From assembly GCA_037178675.1 (NCBI GenBank), contig JAYMGJ010000068.1:111198-175197 (forward strand): a stretch of 64,000 nucleotides of DNA. Reading direction: 5' to 3'. Shown here piece by piece: positions 60,601 through 64,000 of this stretch. Every line of letters begins with the position of its first letter. Positions within the stretch are counted from its first letter, which is position 1. The notes beneath the pieces were generated by a model. It was given only the letters and a program-made list of their open reading frames with translations, did not search any database and was not told where the DNA came from. Source of the DNA: Scleroderma bovista. Taxonomy: Eukaryota; Basidiomycota; Agaricomycetes; Boletales; Sclerodermataceae. The position numbers were made by a program, and so were the translations under genes.

Positions 60601-60937
60601 GTTGTCATACACGTCAGCCTGATCAAGAGGCAGTGGAGAGCGAGCTGGGTGGTCTGGTGGGTTGTCATACACGTCAGCCTGATCGAGAGGCAGCAGAGAA
60701 TGATCTGGAGGGCATGAGTGTGCATTTAGTACTAGATTGGTGGGAAACTTACCGAGGCTCGCTCTGTCAAGTAAATGGGGCCGTTTATGCTGGTTAGAAT
60801 CGGGGGCCAGTGCAGGTGTGTCCTTTTCTACAGAAGGTCCTGCGGAAGTAGCATTCTTGATGAATGCATGAAAGTTATCTGTGCGTCTAGCTAGTCGAAT
60901 GGCACTCTTCTCGTCATCATCAGCCTCGCGGAGATGG
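57652..60937 (-). pseudogene. Tnp2-type (CACTA) transposase, damaged at both ends
   Basis: The main exon (about 60470-58083) reads DELTQWSAHMPKHARSMSF, LLMISINGTQLFESKESDCW, IYIWVILELSLDHRYKKKHI, FPGAIIPGPKKPKFIESFLF, GCRMRCPLKGCRKPG and SSQWTMEQTIGNLGQEICQP, the sequence pattern of fungal Tnp2/CACTA transposases. A 53 bp intron (58082-58030) leads to a last exon ending DPDDEDI at 57652. This exon contains an in-frame TAG (57853-57855) between DPYLLEE and YGTLISCTKLGEE, probably a CAG-to-TAG change. Upstream, a coding minisatellite (60370-60700) breaks frame, and a further exon (60937-about 60754, ADDDEKSAIRLARRTDNFHA) is cut by an LTR inserted at 60938, so the start codon is gone. Reads as recently killed. 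Confidence 0.8.
60370..60700 (-). repeat. Coding minisatellite, unit DQADVYDNPPDP
   Basis: Six units of about 50-65 bp encode variants of PLDQADVYDNPPDPP (or DQADVHNDPPDP). G-runs of 8 and 10 on the plus strand (60484-60490 and 60583-60592) make length slippage and frame loss likely. Confidence 0.85.
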
Positions 60938-61729
60938 TGTTACGGTCCAACTTTTTATCTTATCTAATCTGCGATTAGATAGCGTTTATCTTATCTTAGT
61001 GTACAGCCTCTATCTTATCTACCTAGTCTAGACCTGTACCTCGTGCTGTACATGCTGCCACCCTTGACATCATTACGCATAGCCTTAGCTTCACAGTGAT
61101 GTCATTACATAGCCTTCTACCTGCATGTAGCCTCATGGATAGCCTCGCGTAGCCTCGTGTATAGTTAGTATATATACCGTGCAATCCAGCACCCAGAGGC
61201 TCCCCATTCGAGCTCATCTTGGGTTATTGCTCTAGATCCTCGTGTCCTATTTCTCCTCAGAGTCTTGCGTGTAGTTGGGTCTTAGGTGTTCTGCCTAGGG
61301 TCATCTCACCTGAGCTCGAATCTATACATCTTACTCGCTCTACTACGCACTCTCCTAGCCTTATAAGGAAACTATACCCGGACTCCAGGGTTAAGGAGCT
61401 TCATCTTCATACCTTCCGTTTCATTCACGGCCAGTCTTTAGTGCCGTTCCCATAGTGCTTCGGCATTGGGAATTTTTAGCACCGTTACCTTTACGTACTG
61501 TACACCAGCCCAGGGTCGTGCCTGGTGTCTGAAGGTCGGCGCCCGTTCAAGAGAGGTTCGCAGCCTCAAGGCGATTGAGACATACGTACTCAGTAGTTCC
61601 TGCGTCCGTGCAGAGGTAGACCTCGTGATCTGCAGCCACTAGCCGTTTGTTCTTTGTATAGCTGTGCCACTGCCCTGACCCGGCGAGTGCGACAGGCGAA
61701 CAAAGTCTTACGCTTAGTTTAGTGGAACA
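60938..61729 (+). repeat. 5' LTR (end tentative)
   Basis: It begins TGTTACGG at 60938 where the Tnp2 reading frame breaks off. U3 contains tandem TTATCTTATCTA blocks (60955-61020) and repeated TAGCCTCG strings (61125-61160), then TATATATA at 61169-61176 as the likely promoter box. The end at 61729 is proposed because GGAACA there nearly mirrors TGTTAC, and a TGGGGATCTAG string starts four bases later and could be a primer-binding site. The 3' LTR is outside the window, so the end cannot be confirmed. Confidence 0.55.
61169..61176 (+). promoter_or_regulatory. TATA box of the LTR
   Basis: TATATATA lies about 230 bp into the LTR, followed within 40 bp by a C-rich stretch suitable for transcription start. 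Confidence 0.55.
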
Positions 61730-62115
61730 ACTGTGGGGATCTAGTCCCAAGTACCCTTACTCCTACGTTACCCCTTACGATAGCCACCATACCTTACCAG
61801 TTCCCTCGCCACCTCGTCGAAGCGCAACAGGAGCGCTTGACGATCATCTACGGTCCCCGCCCTGACACCCTCGTCAAAGTACAGGAAAGGGAGTCGGCAA
61901 TTGAAGAAGAGTTCCAGTTCACCAACGCCGTTGCCGCCTACAGTCGCCTTGTCAGCGACTTCGAAATCCAAGTTCTCCTCGGCTTCCACCGTTCCTTCCT
62001 GTCCCGCCTTGCCAGACCTCCCGCTCGCTCGCCGCCGCACGTTCCGGTCTTCCGCCTCCGACGGTTAAAACAAAGACCTACCCCCTATTCCCGCCTCCAC
62101 CCCTACTAGGTCATC
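61730..62115 (+). other. Untranslated leader of the retrotransposon
   Basis: This stretch between the proposed LTR end and gag is C-rich with no long gag-frame ORF. The candidate primer-binding site is at 61734-61748. Confidence 0.4.
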
Positions 62116-63115
62116 ATGGCAGACCTTGACCAACTCCTCGCCACAGCTTGTCCAGGGACAAATCGCCCTGCAAGCCCATATCGCGGCCCTTACGGCTGCA
62201 CAGCCTCGACCTGCACTGCCGTCGCACAAGAAGGTGGTCGCGGATCCCGGGAGTTACGATGGCTCCCCTCAGAAGTTCCACGAGTGGTGGTCCAAGATCA
62301 AGATCTGGATACAGATCTCGATGGAGGGGGCAAATGACGCCCAGGTCACTGCCGCGGTTCTCTCCCGTCTCACTGGCCCAAAAGCTGGTCGGTGGGCTCA
62401 AGTTCGTCTGGACGGCTGCATGGCGGCAGCCCAGGCCCTTGCCAACGCCCCGCCCGTCCCGGCCAGAGAACCGCAGCCCCCGCCAGCCTGGCCCGCTTGG
62501 GATGACTTCGCGGAGGAGATAGAAAGATTCTTTCTCCCCGGGAACAACGCCGAGTGGGCACGTGCCCAGCTGCTTCACCTTAGGCAGGGCCCGAGGCAAA
62601 GAATCGACGACTTCTTAGCACAGTTTGAGGCGTTCAAGAACCAGGGAGACTGTGGGAATGAGTACGCCCGCGACTTGCTCGAACGCGCGCTCCAGAGGAA
62701 ACTCTTGGAGCAAATTTACATACAGGGAATGCGACGAGACACGTACGAGCGACTCGCAAACTCTGCTCGCGCAATGGGAAGAGCCCAGGAACTCTTCCTC
62801 ATCAACCTCCAAGGGCAAGGCTCTGCCCGGTATTACCAGGGCCAAAACTATTCATCCTCGACCGCATCTGGGAGTGGTGTTCCCATGGACATAGGTGCCG
62901 TTGAGGCAAACCAGCAAAGGGGTAAAGGGCCCCAATGCTACAATTGCCAATTGTTTGGCCACATTGCACGAGAGTGCACAAAGCCGCGCCGCCCTCGTCG
63001 TGGGCAACCACAAGCACGGGCAACGCAAGCCCAGCCGGAGGATGACCGGCTAAATGCGGTCAGAGGAATGACGTTTGCAGAAATGCAGGCGTTCTTCAGA
63101 GATTTAAAAGGTTAG
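62116..63115 (+). CDS. gag: Gag polyprotein with CCHC zinc knuckle
   Basis: Gag forms the virus-like particle and binds element RNA. The main frame (from about 62126) reads HKKVVADPGSYDGSPQKFHE, FAEEIERFFLPGNNAEWARA and RQRIDDFLAQFEAFKN, as in gypsy Gag. At about 62937-62978 is the knuckle CYNCQLFGHIARECTKP (CX2CX4HX4C). It stops at TAG 63113-63115. The only nearby ATG (62116, MADLDQLLA) is one base out of frame with the body; dropping one A at about 62143 would join MADLDQLLA to QLVQGQIALQ. This copy therefore probably has a one-base insertion near its start, unless another start is used. Confidence 0.85.
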
Positions 63116-63145
63116 TGAGTGAGGATAAAACGGGCATCCTCGCTC
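63103..63145 (+). promoter_or_regulatory. Predicted -1 ribosomal frameshift signal at gag-pol
   Basis: The slippery heptamer TTTAAAA (63103-63109) is in the correct phase (T TTA AAA in the gag frame). A 7 nt spacer follows, then GAGTGAGGAT (63117-63126) pairs with ATCCTCGCTC (63136-63145) in a 10 bp stem with one G-U pair and a 9 nt loop. The gag stop lies inside the spacer. The pol frame is exactly -1. All parts are seen; function is inferred. Confidence 0.8.
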
Positions 63146-64000
63146 TCAAGTCTTCATTGGACCAAGCTGTACGTATTCTGGACTATAGACTTTCTCGCGC
63201 TACTACTCCTGCAGTGCAGGAAATATTTAAATACCGCATTGCTTTGTTACGTACAAAAATAGCGAAAACCCACAAAAAAGTGTCCTCGGTAGTTTCTCCT
63301 GTTTCTGTTTCTCCTTCTCGCTACTCTGTGTTGTCTGTTGATACTATGGACTATGATTCGGACTATACTGTACCTTCTAAGGGGGTCACTGCAAAGGGCT
63401 CGGTGCCGGAAGTAAAATCGAGCGTGCTTAATTCCCGATTGAATAAAAATATTTCTTCTCCTTCTTTGGCATCTAAGGAACCGGAAAGTCCCGCCGGTAA
63501 CTTGGAAGTTCTCATGGACTTACGAAGGTCCTTCACAATGGAACGTGAAGTGACAGTGCCGGTCTGCATCCGCGGGCCACTTAATACTATTAAAGTAGAC
63601 GCTCTGCTAGACAGTGGCGCTACTGGTTGTTTTGTTGACAAGAGTTGGGCTCTTGATCGACGACTTCAGTTATCTAAGCTGGTGAAACCCGTTCCTGTGC
63701 TTAACGTAGATGGCACTAGGAATCAGGAGGGTGACATCACGCATTATGTGTTGTTAACAGTCGGTATTGGGAAACATGCTGAAAAGTTGTGGTGTGCCGT
63801 CACATGCCTTGGAAAAGTACCGCTTATCCTTGGCCACACCTGGCTTCAGAAGCACAACCCCGATATAGATTGGGTTACCGGCAAAGTTAATTTAACTAGG
63901 TGTCCTCCAGAGTGCAAGTCACTTTTAGAGACACGCTTTGCTAAGTTATTACGAGAGAGTGAATCTCAGGAAACTTGGGTGCAAGCTTTAAAAGCTCTAC
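63103..64000 (+). CDS. pol: Pol polyprotein, N-terminal part with aspartic protease (runs off window)
   Basis: The frame is open from the slippery site to the window end. About 130 residues of Ser/Thr-rich linker precede the protease. The active site is VDALLDSGATGCFVDKSWAL (63598 onward), with the DSGA form of the aspartic protease triad, and the flap/second part is VPLILGHTWLQKHNPDIDW (63820-63880), as in gypsy proteases. Reverse transcriptase, RNase H and integrase should follow beyond 64000. There is no start of its own; it is made by -1 frameshifting from gag. No stop or frameshift is seen in the part present. Confidence 0.88.

Larger units (their letters stand above)
60938..64000 (+). 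mobile_element. Ty3/gypsy-type LTR retrotransposon, 5' part
   Basis: The order is LTR, untranslated leader, gag, protease (start of pol), then window end. It is inserted in the 5' part of the Tnp2 gene. The five bases before the LTR (GATGG, 60933-60937) are the candidate target duplication; the second copy would lie beyond the window. The coding parts are far less decayed than the gypsy remnant at 330-2960, so this insertion is younger. Confidence 0.85.

Noticed and set aside
61530..61560. GGTCGGCGCCCGTTCAAGAG as a primer-binding site or tRNA
   Set aside because: It does not fit the 3' end of a tRNA directly after an LTR end, and no cloverleaf could be drawn.

Overview
The window looks like nuclear DNA of an agaricomycete (mushroom-type) basidiomycete. 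Genes are broken by many 45-70 bp introns, host genes are of fungal type (MSH2, a TRM4/NSUN2-like methyltransferase, an Atg44/DUF1748-like gene, an F-box/LRR-type protein, a bZIP factor), and the repeats are basidiomycete-style: Plavaka/KDZ- and Tnp2(CACTA)-type transposases, Ty3/gypsy and Ty1/copia elements, and PIF1-type helicases. No rRNA, tRNA or CRISPR was recognised. Coding coordinates below come from splicing by eye, so exon edges are predictions.

Region 1 (1-20 kb) is a gene graveyard: shreds of a Ty3/gypsy pol, a PIF1/Helitron-type helicase and a copia integrase lie among decayed copies of host genes that still keep introns (SVF1, CDC16/APC6, NEO1 P4-ATPase). Between them sit apparently intact small genes: an F-box-like gene (6653-7708), an unknown three-exon gene (10312-10998, minus) and a small gene resembling the Cas2/VapD fold (14251-14821, minus).

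Region 2 (20.4-24.7 kb) is an apparently intact multi-exon transposase with an N-terminal zinc finger. Region 3 (25.7-35.4 kb) is the host core: MSH2 (plus), TRM4-like m5C methyltransferase (minus, tail-to-tail with MSH2) and a bZIP transcription factor (plus, sharing a 134 bp promoter with TRM4). These genes use several candidate GC-AG introns.

Region 4 (36-44 kb) is a Plavaka element: a divergent accessory gene and an intact transposase, followed by a 1.1 kb minisatellite. Next comes an Atg44/mitofissin-like gene (minus) that lacks its first exon because region 5 begins there.

Region 5 (45059-52638) is a 7.6 kb near-perfect palindrome: two arms of about 3.7-3.8 kb, largely made of tandem repeats, around a 96 bp spacer. 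It resembles a foldback transposon and is the most unusual object in the window.

Region 6 (52.6-60.9 kb) holds further minisatellites and a CACTA-like gene set: a Tnp2-type transposase on the minus strand with one premature stop, a minus-strand accessory gene with one in-frame stop, and a small divergent plus-strand gene. Region 7 (60938-64000) is the 5' part of a Ty3/gypsy-type LTR retrotransposon inserted into the 5' end of the Tnp2 gene. Its gag-pol junction carries a textbook -1 frameshift signal (TTTAAAA, 7 nt spacer, 10 bp stem). The element runs off the window.
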